NCBI GenBank assembly: GCA_017621455.1
Contig: JAGATC010000020.1
Coordinates: 124,001 to 188,000 of the forward strand
Origin: Alistipes sp.
Lineage (GTDB): Bacteria; Bacteroidota; Bacteroidia; Bacteroidales; Rikenellaceae
Length of the DNA: 64,000 bases
Direction of reading: 5' to 3'
Shown: in pieces, positions 54,260 through 62,923 of the stretch
How the letters are laid out: each line of letters begins with the position of its first letter
Position numbering within the stretch: position 1 is the stretch's first letter
Notes under the pieces: generated by a model
The model's database searches: none
What the model was told of the DNA's origin: nothing
Seen by the model: only the letters and a program-made list of their open reading frames with translations
Position numbers and translations under genes: made by a program

Positions 54260-55273
54260 ATGAAAATCAGAGTATTGACATCGCTACTTACGATTGTTGC
54301 GTTCTTAGCTGTTGGTTGCCACACCGAGCCAACACCCGACACCCCCGATAAGCCTACGCCTACCGATGGCGTAGTATTCACGGCCAACTACTTCGACTGC
54401 GAATACTATGGCGACTACTACACCCCAGGCGTCGGCAACTACTATATCCACCTCTCGGATAATGGCTTTACGGAGAGTGGCTTTGCACGCCCCAACTCGA
54501 CATACTATCGCATAGACCTCTACTCCGACCTCTACGATGATGCCGAAGGTGGTGCACTCCATCTTCCCGTTGGCACCTACACCCTCGACACGGGGGATAC
54601 TCTTGCCCACGGCACATTCTCTGTTGCGTGGTCAAAGTATCTGCAGTCGGACGCTGAGGGCGAGTTCGTCGAGGAGCTTAGCTTCGAGGCTGGCGAGCTG
54701 ATAGTTACCACAAGTGGCGTACAGCTTAAGGTGACCATCGCGGGCAAGGAGCATATCGTAACCTACGAGGGTGAGATGGTCGTTGCGGATAAGCGCATTG
54801 ACGAGGGGGATGACGACAACCGCCCCGAGGGAGTCCTCTCGACACTCACCGAAGATAAGACAACGCTGCTCGATGACCACGAGATGGTCTATGTAAACTA
54901 TGGCGACTACTACGCTACGGGGCTTAACAACTGGACATTTGCCCTCTGGCCCCTGGACCGCATAGGCGACCATATCCAGTTCGATATTATGAGCGAGAGT
55001 GGCGAGAGCATCTTTGGCAGCTACACCATCGGCGATGAGGCGACCCCCTTTAGCTTCCTGCGTGGCACTATCGAGGGCGATGACGAGATGGGATATATGG
55101 CAGGCTCGTGGTACTATACCGATGATGGCTACTCGATGGCGCCATTCGTTGACGGCGTGCTAACAATCAGCGATACAGGCGATGGTGAGGCTAAAATAGA
55201 GTTCGATGTTAAGGACGATGCCGGCAACAGGGTTACTGGCAGCTGGCAGGGCATTATGCAGGAGATGAAGTAA
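54260..55273 (+). CDS. Array lipoprotein 2: one domain A and one domain B
   Basis: A 337-residue lipoprotein with lipobox FLAVGC (Cys20) and a Thr/Pro/Asp-rich tether. Domain A spans about 36-175 (YYGDYYTPGVGNYYIHLSDNGF, STYYRIDLYSDLYDD, LPVGTYTLD, EHIVTYEGEM). Domain B spans about 190-335 (VYVNYGDYYATGLNNW, GSWYYTDDGYSMAPFVDG, FDVKDDAGNRVTGSW). This is the simplest A+B member and helps to define both modules. No catalytic signature is seen. It has its own promoter. Confidence 0.78.
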   Translation: MKIRVLTSLLTIVAFLAVGCHTEPTPDTPDKPTPTDGVVFTANYFDCEYYGDYYTPGVGNYYIHLSDNGFTESGFARPNSTYYRIDLYSDLYDDAEGGALHLPVGTYTLDTGDTLAHGTFSVAWSKYLQSDAEGEFVEELSFEAGELIVTTSGVQLKVTIAGKEHIVTYEGEMVVADKRIDEGDDDNRPEGVLSTLTEDKTTLLDDHEMVYVNYGDYYATGLNNWTFALWPLDRIGDHIQFDIMSESGESIFGSYTIGDEATPFSFLRGTIEGDDEMGYMAGSWYYTDDGYSMAPFVDGVLTISDTGDGEAKIEFDVKDDAGNRVTGSWQGIMQEMK

Positions 55274-55289
55274 AAAAATAGCCATATTG

Positions 55290-55320
55290 TTTGGTTATTA
55301 AATTATTATTCGTAATTTTG
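55290..55320 (+). promoter_or_regulatory. Promoter of array lipoprotein 3
   Basis: TTTG (55290-55293), 19-bp spacer, TAATTTTG (55313-55320), 17 bp downstream of the previous stop codon. Confidence 0.75.
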
Positions 55321-55362
55321 CTATAGCGATAGCACATAAATATTAACCAAATATCACTAATT

Positions 55363-57237
55363 ATGAAAAAACTATTCTATCTATTGCTTGCATTGCCATT
55401 GGCATTTGCAGCGTGTGAGCCAGAGCCTGCTCCCGAGAAGGTTGACCCAACTTATGCCCCCGAATTGTCACTTACTTCTGAGGCAACTATGGAGTTTGCA
55501 GCCGAGGGTGGCGAGGGCGTTATCACCTATACCGCTAAGATGGTGGAGGTAACTCGTGAGGCCGCAGAGCCTAAGGTTGAGGCTACTTGCGAGGCTGACT
55601 GGGTAACAGATCTTACAGTTGCCGAGAATATCACTTTCACTGTTTTGGCTAACGAGGCAGATGCTCGCGAGACCAAGGTTGTTGTAACCTATGGCGACAA
55701 GTCGTTCGAGGTTGCTGTTAAGCAGGCCGCTAAGCAGAACGACCAGCCAGAGCCAGAGAATGGCGTTAAGCTCGAAGCAAGTTACCTCCAGGGCGACTAC
55801 TATGGCGACGAGTACTCTCCCGGTGTTGGTAACTACTACGTATACCTCTCGGACCTTGGTTTTGACGAGGAGGGCTATGCATCTGCAGGAGGTACATATT
55901 ATTGCTTGGACCTCTATGGCCCATTGTTCGATGGCGAGGGCGATATCACACTCCCCGTTGGTACCTACACCTTCGATGCTAACGACACTATGGTAGAGTG
56001 GACTATTGGCGCTGCATATTCGGGATATTTCGCGTTTGACGAGAATGGCAATAGCTTGACTGGCGAGTATGGCTTGCCCATCACCGACGCAACATTGGTT
56101 GTTACCGAGAGTGGCATGACACTCACTGCTACTATTGATGGCGTTGAGCACACCGTAACCTTCGAGGGCGTTGCCGACATCACCGATGTACGCACCGACA
56201 CTGGCGAGGTTATTGAGGTTACTGCAAACTACGCCTATGCAAACTACTATGGCGACCAGTACACCCCTGGCACTGCCGACAACTTCTACTTCTTCCTCTC
56301 TGACCTTGGCGTTGATGAAAATGGTTGGGAGTTGCCCAATGCTACATACTACCGTTTCGACCTCTACACCGAGATTATCGACTCTACTAATGGCATCTAC
56401 ATTCCTGAGGGCACCTATACATACGACTGGTTCGACTCTATGCAGGTGGGCACATTCTCAGATATCAACTCTGCATACTATGTTATGGATGACTCAGGCT
56501 GGGATTATATCGATTATAGCAGCCTCGGCGAGGGTACAATCACCTTCACCGAGAGTGGCGTAAGAGCCGAGGTTCTTGCCAATGGTGCTACACACATCAT
56601 CACCTACGAGGGCGACATCACATTCACCGATGTTAGTTCAAGCGGTGGTGGCGAAGGCGAAACGCTCTCAACACTCACCGAGGATAAGGTCCTCGATATC
56701 GAGGGTGCTACCGTAATCTTGGAGTACTATGGTGACTACTACTATAATGGCACTGACAACTGGGTTGTTTACCTCTACGAGGATATGGAGACCCTTAATG
56801 GCGCATATCTTATGTTCGAGATTCTCTGCGACCCCGCAGCAGACAATATCGCTGGCACATACGCTGCCGACTCTTGGGGCAATTGCGACACCGCCTACAC
56901 CTACCTTCCCGGCTATGTTTCGGGCGATGATATGTGGGGTTCGTGGTATGTTGATATGCTCGGTGGCGACATCAACGAGGATTTGGCACCTATCTTCGAT
57001 GGTGATTTCACTATCGACATCGATGCTGATGGCGTCTACACCTTCACCTTCGACTGCCTTGACGATGTAGGCTACGCTATCACTGGTAGCATCAAGGCTA
57101 CGATGTCCTCGGAGGCTGCTACACTCTCAGCAAAGAGCGCAAAGCGTGCTAAGGCCAACAACTTCGCAAAGCGCGTAAATAGCGAGAAGCTCAGTTCTAA
57201 GGCTGTTGCCAAGGGCGCGACTCTTTCAGTTCGCTAA
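55363..57237 (+). CDS. Array lipoprotein 3: BACON, two domain A copies, domain B
   Basis: A 624-residue lipoprotein with lipobox FAAC (Cys18) and acidic start CEPEPAPEKVD. The BACON-like domain (about 34-124) is almost the same at DNA level as that of lipoprotein 5. Two tandem domain A copies follow (about 135-275, YYGDEYSPGVGNYYVYLSDLGFDEEGY; and 283-432, YYGDQYTPGTADNFYFFLSDLGVDENGW), then domain B (about 442-590, YYGDYYYNGTDNWVVYLYED...DMWGSWYVDMLGG). The C-terminal ~35 residues are Lys/Ser/Ala-rich. It ends at a strong terminator, after which the base composition falls sharply. Confidence 0.78.
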   Translation: MKKLFYLLLALPLAFAACEPEPAPEKVDPTYAPELSLTSEATMEFAAEGGEGVITYTAKMVEVTREAAEPKVEATCEADWVTDLTVAENITFTVLANEADARETKVVVTYGDKSFEVAVKQAAKQNDQPEPENGVKLEASYLQGDYYGDEYSPGVGNYYVYLSDLGFDEEGYASAGGTYYCLDLYGPLFDGEGDITLPVGTYTFDANDTMVEWTIGAAYSGYFAFDENGNSLTGEYGLPITDATLVVTESGMTLTATIDGVEHTVTFEGVADITDVRTDTGEVIEVTANYAYANYYGDQYTPGTADNFYFFLSDLGVDENGWELPNATYYRFDLYTEIIDSTNGIYIPEGTYTYDWFDSMQVGTFSDINSAYYVMDDSGWDYIDYSSLGEGTITFTESGVRAEVLANGATHIITYEGDITFTDVSSSGGGEGETLSTLTEDKVLDIEGATVILEYYGDYYYNGTDNWVVYLYEDMETLNGAYLMFEILCDPAADNIAGTYAADSWGNCDTAYTYLPGYVSGDDMWGSWYVDMLGGDINEDLAPIFDGDFTIDIDADGVYTFTFDCLDDVGYAITGSIKATMSSEAATLSAKSAKRAKANNFAKRVNSEKLSSKAVAKGATLSVR

Positions 57238-57285
57238 ATTTTGATTCTCTATAGCAAGAGCGCCATCCAAATGGGGCTGCCCTTT

Positions 57286-57315
57286 TTCAGCGGTGAATAG
57301 TATTTCACCGCTGAA
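57286..57315 (+). terminator. Terminator of array lipoprotein 3
   Basis: Perfect 12-bp arms TTCAGCGGTGAA/TTCACCGCTGAA. The next 160 bases are A+T-rich with no recognisable gene. Confidence 0.75.
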
Positions 57316-57475
57316 TTTGTTTATATTCAACATATTAGGCAGTTGTGTTGTAAAACGACATTGCTCACAAAAACCGCTTAAACTCTAATTCTACCCTTCC
57401 TGTGTAGCCTTCCTTGTAGTCCAAATTAAATTCTATTAAACATAATTAAATCTCAATAATTACTTATACTTATTT

Positions 57476-57517
57476 AGTGTATTACACTTAAATTAAGTGA
57501 TATTTTTAGTATATTTG
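57476..57517 (+). promoter_or_regulatory. Restriction-modification promoter with two overlapping palindromes
   Basis: AGTGTATTACACT (57476-57488) and CACTTAAATTAAGTG (57486-57500) are perfect odd-length palindromes sharing three bases. They end 9 bp before the -7 box TATATTTG (57510-57517) and cover the -33 region. They are good candidates for operator sites controlling the two-gene operon. Confidence 0.55.
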
Positions 57518-57540
57518 CAACATTAAATAGAATATGGGTT

Positions 57541-58317
57541 ATGACTAAGGAAAAATTTATTGAACTACTGCGTAATGCTGTGTGCAACTTTGGAGAAGCA
57601 ATAAGCACTGATGATGGTAATTGGGTTGTAAAAGGTTTTGTGGATGTTTACAAGAATATCTATACTATATCAGCAGACACTAAAGTGATTTCTAAAATCA
57701 TAGAACTCTATATTTTCCCCAAAATAATTGAATTTGCTGCAGTGAATAATTTGACTATAGAATTGACAAAGGAACAAAATTTTTACCCTGATATTACATT
57801 TAAAGATAATGAGGGTAACCTTTTTGCTGTTGATTTGAAAAGTAGTTACAGAAAGACTCCTACTCATATAAATGGTTTAACGTTAGGAGCCTTTACAGGA
57901 TATTTCCGCGAAAGAAATAGTTTGAAAAATATTACGTATCCTTATAGCGCATATAAAGCACATATTGTATTGGGGGTAATCTATGATATGGTCTCTGATA
58001 TTGATGAATGTAAAACATATACATTGGATCAACTTCAAGAGATTGTATCTGTAATTAAGAATTTTCAATTCTTTGTGCGTGAAAAATGGGAGATTGCTAT
58101 TGACCGACCAGGTAGTGGAAATACAAAGAATATAGGGTCAGTTCATAAAATAGAGGATTTGATCAATGGTAAAGGAACATTTTCGGCGCTTGGTGAAGAT
58201 ATATTCAATGATTACTGGATGTATTATTTAACAGCGGATATGGCTCGTAAGGCAGAGTTGCCTAAACCATATTATACGAATATATTAGAATACAAAGAGT
58301 TTAAGCATATAAAGTAA
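57541..58317 (+). CDS. Type II restriction endonuclease, EcoRV-like
   Basis: A 258-residue endonuclease that aligns along most of its length with EcoRV. The active site is conserved: Glu55 (KIIELY), Asp84 (FYPDITF), and Asp98-x-Lys100 (AVDLKSSYR), matching EcoRV Glu45, Asp74, Asp90 and Lys92. The recognition loop reads GSGNTKNIGS (191-200), very close to EcoRV GSGNTTNIGS, so cleavage at GATATC is a specific prediction. The base composition is far more A+T-rich than the flanking genes, indicating horizontal transfer. The stop overlaps the methyltransferase start by one base (TAATG), which would couple translation. Confidence 0.9.
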   Translation: MTKEKFIELLRNAVCNFGEAISTDDGNWVVKGFVDVYKNIYTISADTKVISKIIELYIFPKIIEFAAVNNLTIELTKEQNFYPDITFKDNEGNLFAVDLKSSYRKTPTHINGLTLGAFTGYFRERNSLKNITYPYSAYKAHIVLGVIYDMVSDIDECKTYTLDQLQEIVSVIKNFQFFVREKWEIAIDRPGSGNTKNIGSVHKIEDLINGKGTFSALGEDIFNDYWMYYLTADMARKAELPKPYYTNILEYKEFKHIK

Positions 58318-59384
58318 TGTTATCTCAGTTATCACTTTTTTCAGAACAAATACCACATCTTGCTAAATTTCCTTCTACCCGTTATCAAGGTAGTAAGCAG
58401 AAATTTACAGATTGGATATGGGAATGTATTAAGAATATTCCCTTTCATTCTGCATTAGATGCCTTTGGTGGAACTGGATGTATATCTTTTCGTTTGAAAG
58501 AAGAGGGTAAAAGTGTTACATACAATGATATTCTTCCATTCAATTCTATCATAGGAAAGGCTATAATAGAAAACACAAGTGCTATATTGGAAAATGAAGA
58601 AGTTGATAAACTTCTAAGCAAATGTCAAAATATAGTATATCCGACTTTTATTGAAGATACATTTAGAGACATCTATTTTACGGATGAAGAGAATCATTGG
58701 TTGGATATTGTTTCTACAAACATTCGCAGAATAGAAAACCCATACAAACAGGCTATTGCATATTTCGCTTTATTCCAATCTTGTATTATAAAACGACCAT
58801 ATAATCTTTTTCATCGCAAAAATCTTTATGTTCGTTTACAAGATGTAGAGCGTAGTTTTGGCAATAAGAAAACCTGGGATACTCCATTCGAAGAACACTT
58901 TCGGAGATTTGTGGAAGAAGCAAATGCTGCAGTTTTTAATAACGGAGAAAATTGTCGATCAATAAACAAAGATATATTTGATGTTAAAGGAAACTATGAC
59001 TTTGTTTATATAGATACGCCATATCTAAATGATAGTGGAATGGGGGTTGATTATGCTGATTTCTATCATTTTCTAAATGGACTTGTTGATTATGATAATT
59101 GGAGCAAAAAGATAGATTACAATAGCAGACATTTGAGATTATACAGACAACCGAATGTTTGGAATAATCAAGAAACCATACATAAAGCATTTGAACAATT
59201 GCTTGCTAAATTTCAAGATGCAACAATGGCAATATCGTATCGTTCAAATGGAATTCCATCGATAGATGAAATTGTGTTGATGTTAGAAAATTTGGGCAAA
59301 AAGGTTACGGTTTATCAAAGCTGTGATATTAAATATGTGTTAAGCACAAAACATTGTAAAGAGGTTTTAATAGTGGCACAATAG
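58317..59384 (+). CDS. N6-adenine DNA methyltransferase partner of the EcoRV-like enzyme
   Basis: A 355-residue D12/Dam-class methyltransferase. The N-terminal RYQGSKQKF and AdoMet motif I (ALDAFGGTGCISF, about 43-55) are followed by the catalytic motif IV, IDTPYL, a variant of DPPY. The partner presumably modifies an adenine in the same site as the upstream endonuclease; specificity cannot be read directly. The A+T-rich composition is shared with the endonuclease gene. No control (C) protein gene accompanies the pair. Confidence 0.87.
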   Translation: MLSQLSLFSEQIPHLAKFPSTRYQGSKQKFTDWIWECIKNIPFHSALDAFGGTGCISFRLKEEGKSVTYNDILPFNSIIGKAIIENTSAILENEEVDKLLSKCQNIVYPTFIEDTFRDIYFTDEENHWLDIVSTNIRRIENPYKQAIAYFALFQSCIIKRPYNLFHRKNLYVRLQDVERSFGNKKTWDTPFEEHFRRFVEEANAAVFNNGENCRSINKDIFDVKGNYDFVYIDTPYLNDSGMGVDYADFYHFLNGLVDYDNWSKKIDYNSRHLRLYRQPNVWNNQETIHKAFEQLLAKFQDATMAISYRSNGIPSIDEIVLMLENLGKKVTVYQSCDIKYVLSTKHCKEVLIVAQ

Positions 59385-59422
59385 TTTGTTTAGAATCTAA
59401 TAATTGTGGCGTATGTAGTGAA

Positions 59423-59469
59423 TGAAGTGACCCCAAAAGTTTGGACAAAAAACTTTTGGGGTCACTTCA
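59423..59469. mobile_element. Perfect long palindrome resembling joined insertion-sequence ends
   Basis: Arms TGAAGTGACCCCAAAAGT/ACTTTTGGGGTCACTTCA (18 bp, perfect) enclose an 11-base centre. TGACCCCAAAAGTTTGGAC resembles terminal repeats of IS3-family elements in this phylum (recalled, not checked). No transposase is present. It could act as a terminator for the methyltransferase gene. Confidence 0.45.
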
Positions 59470-59488
59470 CGTCTCGGGGGTGGCGCTC

Positions 59489-59518
59489 TTGTTTTTTTAA
59501 TTATTTTTACTAACTTTG
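59489..59518 (+). promoter_or_regulatory. Promoter of array lipoprotein 4
   Basis: TTG (59489-59491), 19-bp spacer, TAACTTTG (59511-59518), 50 bp before the start. Confidence 0.65.
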
Positions 59519-59568
59519 TATCTGGTTGCCCCCGTACTGATAAGTTATAGACCATTAATTACAAGATT

Positions 59569-60579
59569 ATGAAAGTCAAGAATCTACTTTTTGTGTTGTT
59601 GGCGCTCTCGCTAACCATAGTATCGTGCGAGCAGAAACCAGTCGATGAGGACAACTCTAACACTACTCAGCCTGAACCCGAACCCGAACCCGAACCAGAG
59701 CCCGAGGGCACTCGTTTTGAGGCTAAATACTCAAGTGGTGCATACTACTCGGATCAATACTCACCAGGCGTGGATAACTACTTCATATCACTATCGGACA
59801 ATGGTTTTGACGCTAACGGATATGTACAGCCCAACTCCACATACTTCCGTTTCGACCTGTATGCTCCAAAGTACGATGGCCAGTGGCAGGAGTATATGGC
59901 GCTACCTGTGGGTGAGTACCTCTACGACGCTGACAACACCTATGCAGAGTGGACATTCTCGGCCGACTACTCGGAGTACGTCACAACAAACGATACGGAA
60001 GTCTCAGCCAAGCTCAAGTTCGAGTCGGGAAAGCTCGTTGTTACCGAGGAGCTAACCACATTCATAGGCGTGGTTGAGGGAGAGACATTCATTGTGAAAT
60101 TTTCGGGTGAGCATGTTATCGCAAACGTGACCCCTAAGCCTATGGAGGACCGAGAACTTAAGGTAGAGAAGGCCTATGCAATCTACTATGGCGATAAGTT
60201 CACGCCAGGCCAGGCCGATAACTTCTACCTATATTTAAGTGATAAGGGGCTCGATGAGTACGGTTTCGAGCAGGCAGGAGGCATCTACTACGCCTTTGAC
60301 CTCTACACCGAGTGTGTCGAGGATATGGTGCTGCCGTATGGCACATACGCTTGGGATGCCAACGATAGCCTTGCGGCGGGCACCGTCAGCGCATACTACA
60401 CAACATACTACTCGGTAAACAATGAGGGTACGGGCTATAACGACAAAATATACCCCACAGAGGCTACCGTGACGGTGAGTGCCGATGGCATCGAGGCAGA
60501 GGTATGGTTTGACGAGGCGAAGCACACCCTTACATTCGAGGGCGTGGCGACCATCTACGAAGCACCAGAAGAGGAATAA
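59569..60579 (+). CDS. Array lipoprotein 4: two domain A copies
   Basis: A 336-residue lipoprotein with lipobox TIVSC (Cys20), an acidic start CEQKPVDED, and a Pro-Glu repeat tether (about 34-46) encoded by a GAACCC hexanucleotide run. Two domain A copies follow (about 48-190, YYSDQYSPGVDNYFISLSDNGFDANGY; and 195-330, YYGDKFTPGQADNFYLYLSDKGLDEYGF). Domain B is absent. Composition returns to that of the other lipoproteins, so the restriction-modification genes are an insertion between members 3 and 4. Confidence 0.78.
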   Translation: MKVKNLLFVLLALSLTIVSCEQKPVDEDNSNTTQPEPEPEPEPEPEGTRFEAKYSSGAYYSDQYSPGVDNYFISLSDNGFDANGYVQPNSTYFRFDLYAPKYDGQWQEYMALPVGEYLYDADNTYAEWTFSADYSEYVTTNDTEVSAKLKFESGKLVVTEELTTFIGVVEGETFIVKFSGEHVIANVTPKPMEDRELKVEKAYAIYYGDKFTPGQADNFYLYLSDKGLDEYGFEQAGGIYYAFDLYTECVEDMVLPYGTYAWDANDSLAAGTVSAYYTTYYSVNNEGTGYNDKIYPTEATVTVSADGIEAEVWFDEAKHTLTFEGVATIYEAPEEE

Positions 60580-60602
60580 TATTAATAAAAATAACGAAAA
60601 TA

Positions 60603-60634
60603 TTTGCATTTTCAAATAAGTTTGTTTAGTTTTG
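60603..60634 (+). promoter_or_regulatory. Promoter of array lipoprotein 5
   Basis: TTTG (60603-60606), 20-bp spacer, TAGTTTTG (60627-60634). It supports the ATG at 60702 over the open frame from 60651. Confidence 0.75.
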
Positions 60635-60701
60635 TATCTATAAACGGTGTGTGCCTAATAATGAGATAAATATATATTTAACAACTAAAACATACAAAAC
60701 T

Positions 60702-62777
60702 ATGAGAATTAAACATTTACTTTATTTGTTGTTTGCATTGCCTTTGGCATTTGTAGCGTGTGAGAACACAGAGGAGCCAAAGCCACAGGTTGAGAAAGAG
60801 GCTGTCTTGACTCTTACTTCTGAGGCTGTGATGAACTTTGATGCTGCAGGTGGCGAGGGTGTAATCACCTATACCGCTAAGATGGTGGAGGTAACTCGCG
60901 AGGCTCCAGAGGCTCAGGTTGAGGCGACTTGCGAGGCTGACTGGGTAACAGATCTTACAGTTGCCGAGAATATCACTTTCACGGTTTTGGCTAACGAGGC
61001 TGAGGCTCGTGAGACTAAGGTGGTTGTAACATACAGCGACAAGTCGTTTGAGGTAGCTGTTAAGCAGGCCGCTAAGGGTGAGGATCCCAAGCCTGAGTAT
61101 GCAATGGATGTTAAGCTTGCGGCAGCTCAGCGCTACGCGAGCTCGGAGTTTGGCCTCTCTGACAGCCACTTTGCGTTGGCATTTGCCGATGATGCTGAGA
61201 ATGTAGAGCTCTTCTTGCTCTTGGTAGGCGCTGAGGGTGAGACCGTTCTTGCTGCTGGCGACTACTCAAGCAACACCGATAGCCTCTTGGCCGAGGAGTG
61301 CGAGATGTTCATCTGGGAGCCCGCTGCAGTGCACTACTTCACTGAGGGCGTTGCATCGGTAGCTGTTGATGGCGACACCTACACTTTCGATATTGAGCTT
61401 GCCGATGAGGATGCTCAGCTTTACCACTTCACCTACGAGGGCACTGTCCTCAATATGGTACCTGCTGAGAAGCCCGCACCTGAGACATTTGTTCCCGTAA
61501 AGGTTGAGGCTTACCGCGTTGATACTTGGGATTTGGGTAACTTCGAGCTCGACCTCTACATCGACGAGAACAACTACCACTCACTCGATATGCAGGATTT
61601 GGTTGCTCCTAACGATAAGTACCTCACCGCAGGCCACTACTCTATGGAGGATGGCAGCGTTACCTCTTGGTCAAACTTCGTTTGCAACATCGAGACTGGC
61701 GAGGGTGCATTTATCGTAGCTGCCGAGTTAGACCTTACACACAATGCCGATGGTACATCTACACTCAAGGGCTACTTCGAGTCGGAGTATGGCAACCACC
61801 TGGACATCGACTGGACTGGCGTAATCGAAGGTTTCAACTTCTCAACAGGTGGAGACACTCCAGAGCCAGGTGAGACTGTAGAGTTCACTGCTGAGTTCTT
61901 CGATGGCACTTACTATGGCGATGGTAATTACTATATCGTTGTATCAGATGCCGAGGTAACAGGTAGCTACGGCGCTGATGGCGGTACTTACTACTACTTC
62001 GACATCTACGCTGGCGTGGAGACTGAGGATTTGTCAGTACCCAATGGCGTCTACACATTTGATAGCTCAAATAGCTACGCTAATGGCACATTCACCGAGG
62101 AGTATGGCTATGGCTTCCTACTCACTGATGGTGTTCCCACTTGGTACTACTATGCTGAGGGCAGCAAGATCACGGTATCGGACAACAAGATTGTTGCCGA
62201 GCTTATCTTGACCGATGGTTCGAAGCATATTGTAACCTATGAGGGCAGCTTATCACTCGGTGGTGGCGTACTCTCTGAGGATATTGAGGTCAACGCAACA
62301 GATTGGGATGTGATGGTTGATTACTACGGACAGTATTACAATGATGAGACCGACAACTACTATGTTCAGATATTCGAGGATGCAGAGACTGGCAATGGTC
62401 GCTACTTCGTTTTCGACCTCTTGGCCGACTACGCTACTTGTGAAGACCACAGTGGTACATTCACCGCATCGGAGGATTTCGGTATCAACACCTTCGTATC
62501 AGGTTATCTCGAAGATGGTTATTTGGCAGGTAGCTGGTACGCAGAGCTTGAGGGTGGTTCAGTAGCTGGAGTAATGGCTCCATTGACTGAGGGTACTGTT
62601 AACGTAACTCTTAACGATGATGGCACTCAGACATACGTATTCGACTTCAAGGATGATAGGGGCAATAAGATTACTGGCTCGGTAACAGCTAATCCTTTCT
62701 CAAGCGGTTACGCTCTCAGCGCACAGCCTAAGACTAAGTCGTATGCTATCGAGCTCCCCAAGCGCGTAGTACGCTAA
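60702..62777 (+). CDS. Array lipoprotein 5: BACON, diverged domains, domain A, domain B
   Basis: A 691-residue lipoprotein. The signal peptide MRIKHLLYLLFALPLAFVAC (Cys20) is nearly identical to that of member 1. A BACON-like domain (about 34-125) matches member 3 almost base for base. Two diverged beta domains (about 135-260 and 270-380) precede domain A (about 392-525, YYGDGNYYIVVSDAEVTGSYGADGGTYYYFDIYAG) and domain B (about 530-670, YYGQYYNDETDNYYVQIFEDAETGNGRYFVFDLLADYATCEDHSGTF). It ends at a terminator, so it is a single-gene transcript. Confidence 0.78.
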   Translation: MRIKHLLYLLFALPLAFVACENTEEPKPQVEKEAVLTLTSEAVMNFDAAGGEGVITYTAKMVEVTREAPEAQVEATCEADWVTDLTVAENITFTVLANEAEARETKVVVTYSDKSFEVAVKQAAKGEDPKPEYAMDVKLAAAQRYASSEFGLSDSHFALAFADDAENVELFLLLVGAEGETVLAAGDYSSNTDSLLAEECEMFIWEPAAVHYFTEGVASVAVDGDTYTFDIELADEDAQLYHFTYEGTVLNMVPAEKPAPETFVPVKVEAYRVDTWDLGNFELDLYIDENNYHSLDMQDLVAPNDKYLTAGHYSMEDGSVTSWSNFVCNIETGEGAFIVAAELDLTHNADGTSTLKGYFESEYGNHLDIDWTGVIEGFNFSTGGDTPEPGETVEFTAEFFDGTYYGDGNYYIVVSDAEVTGSYGADGGTYYYFDIYAGVETEDLSVPNGVYTFDSSNSYANGTFTEEYGYGFLLTDGVPTWYYYAEGSKITVSDNKIVAELILTDGSKHIVTYEGSLSLGGGVLSEDIEVNATDWDVMVDYYGQYYNDETDNYYVQIFEDAETGNGRYFVFDLLADYATCEDHSGTFTASEDFGINTFVSGYLEDGYLAGSWYAELEGGSVAGVMAPLTEGTVNVTLNDDGTQTYVFDFKDDRGNKITGSVTANPFSSGYALSAQPKTKSYAIELPKRVVR

Positions 62778-62801
62778 TCGACGGGATATATTCAAGATTC
62801 T

Positions 62802-62837
62802 CACAAAGGGTCACCTATCTATAGGGTGGCTCTTTGT
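62802..62837 (+). terminator. Terminator of array lipoprotein 5
   Basis: Arms ACAAAGGGTCACC/GGGTGGCTCTTTGT (wobble and mismatch inside) followed by TTTTTTG. Confidence 0.72.
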
Positions 62838-62856
62838 TTTTTGTTAGTTACAGGCA

Positions 62857-62886
62857 TTGTAGATAACAAAAAAATCACTATATTTG
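62857..62886 (+). promoter_or_regulatory. Promoter of array lipoprotein 6
   Basis: TTG (62857-62859), 19-bp spacer, TATATTTG (62879-62886), 37 bp before the start. Confidence 0.65.
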
Positions 62887-62923
62887 CCCGATATTAGATA
62901 ATTATTCAAAAAAATATATGTCT

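Noticed and set aside
57541..59384. A larger defence island around the restriction-modification genes
   Set aside because: Flanking genes on both sides are lipoprotein array members; no other defence genes are visible.
59423..59469. Complete insertion sequence
   Set aside because: There is no transposase frame; only the 47-bp palindrome is present.
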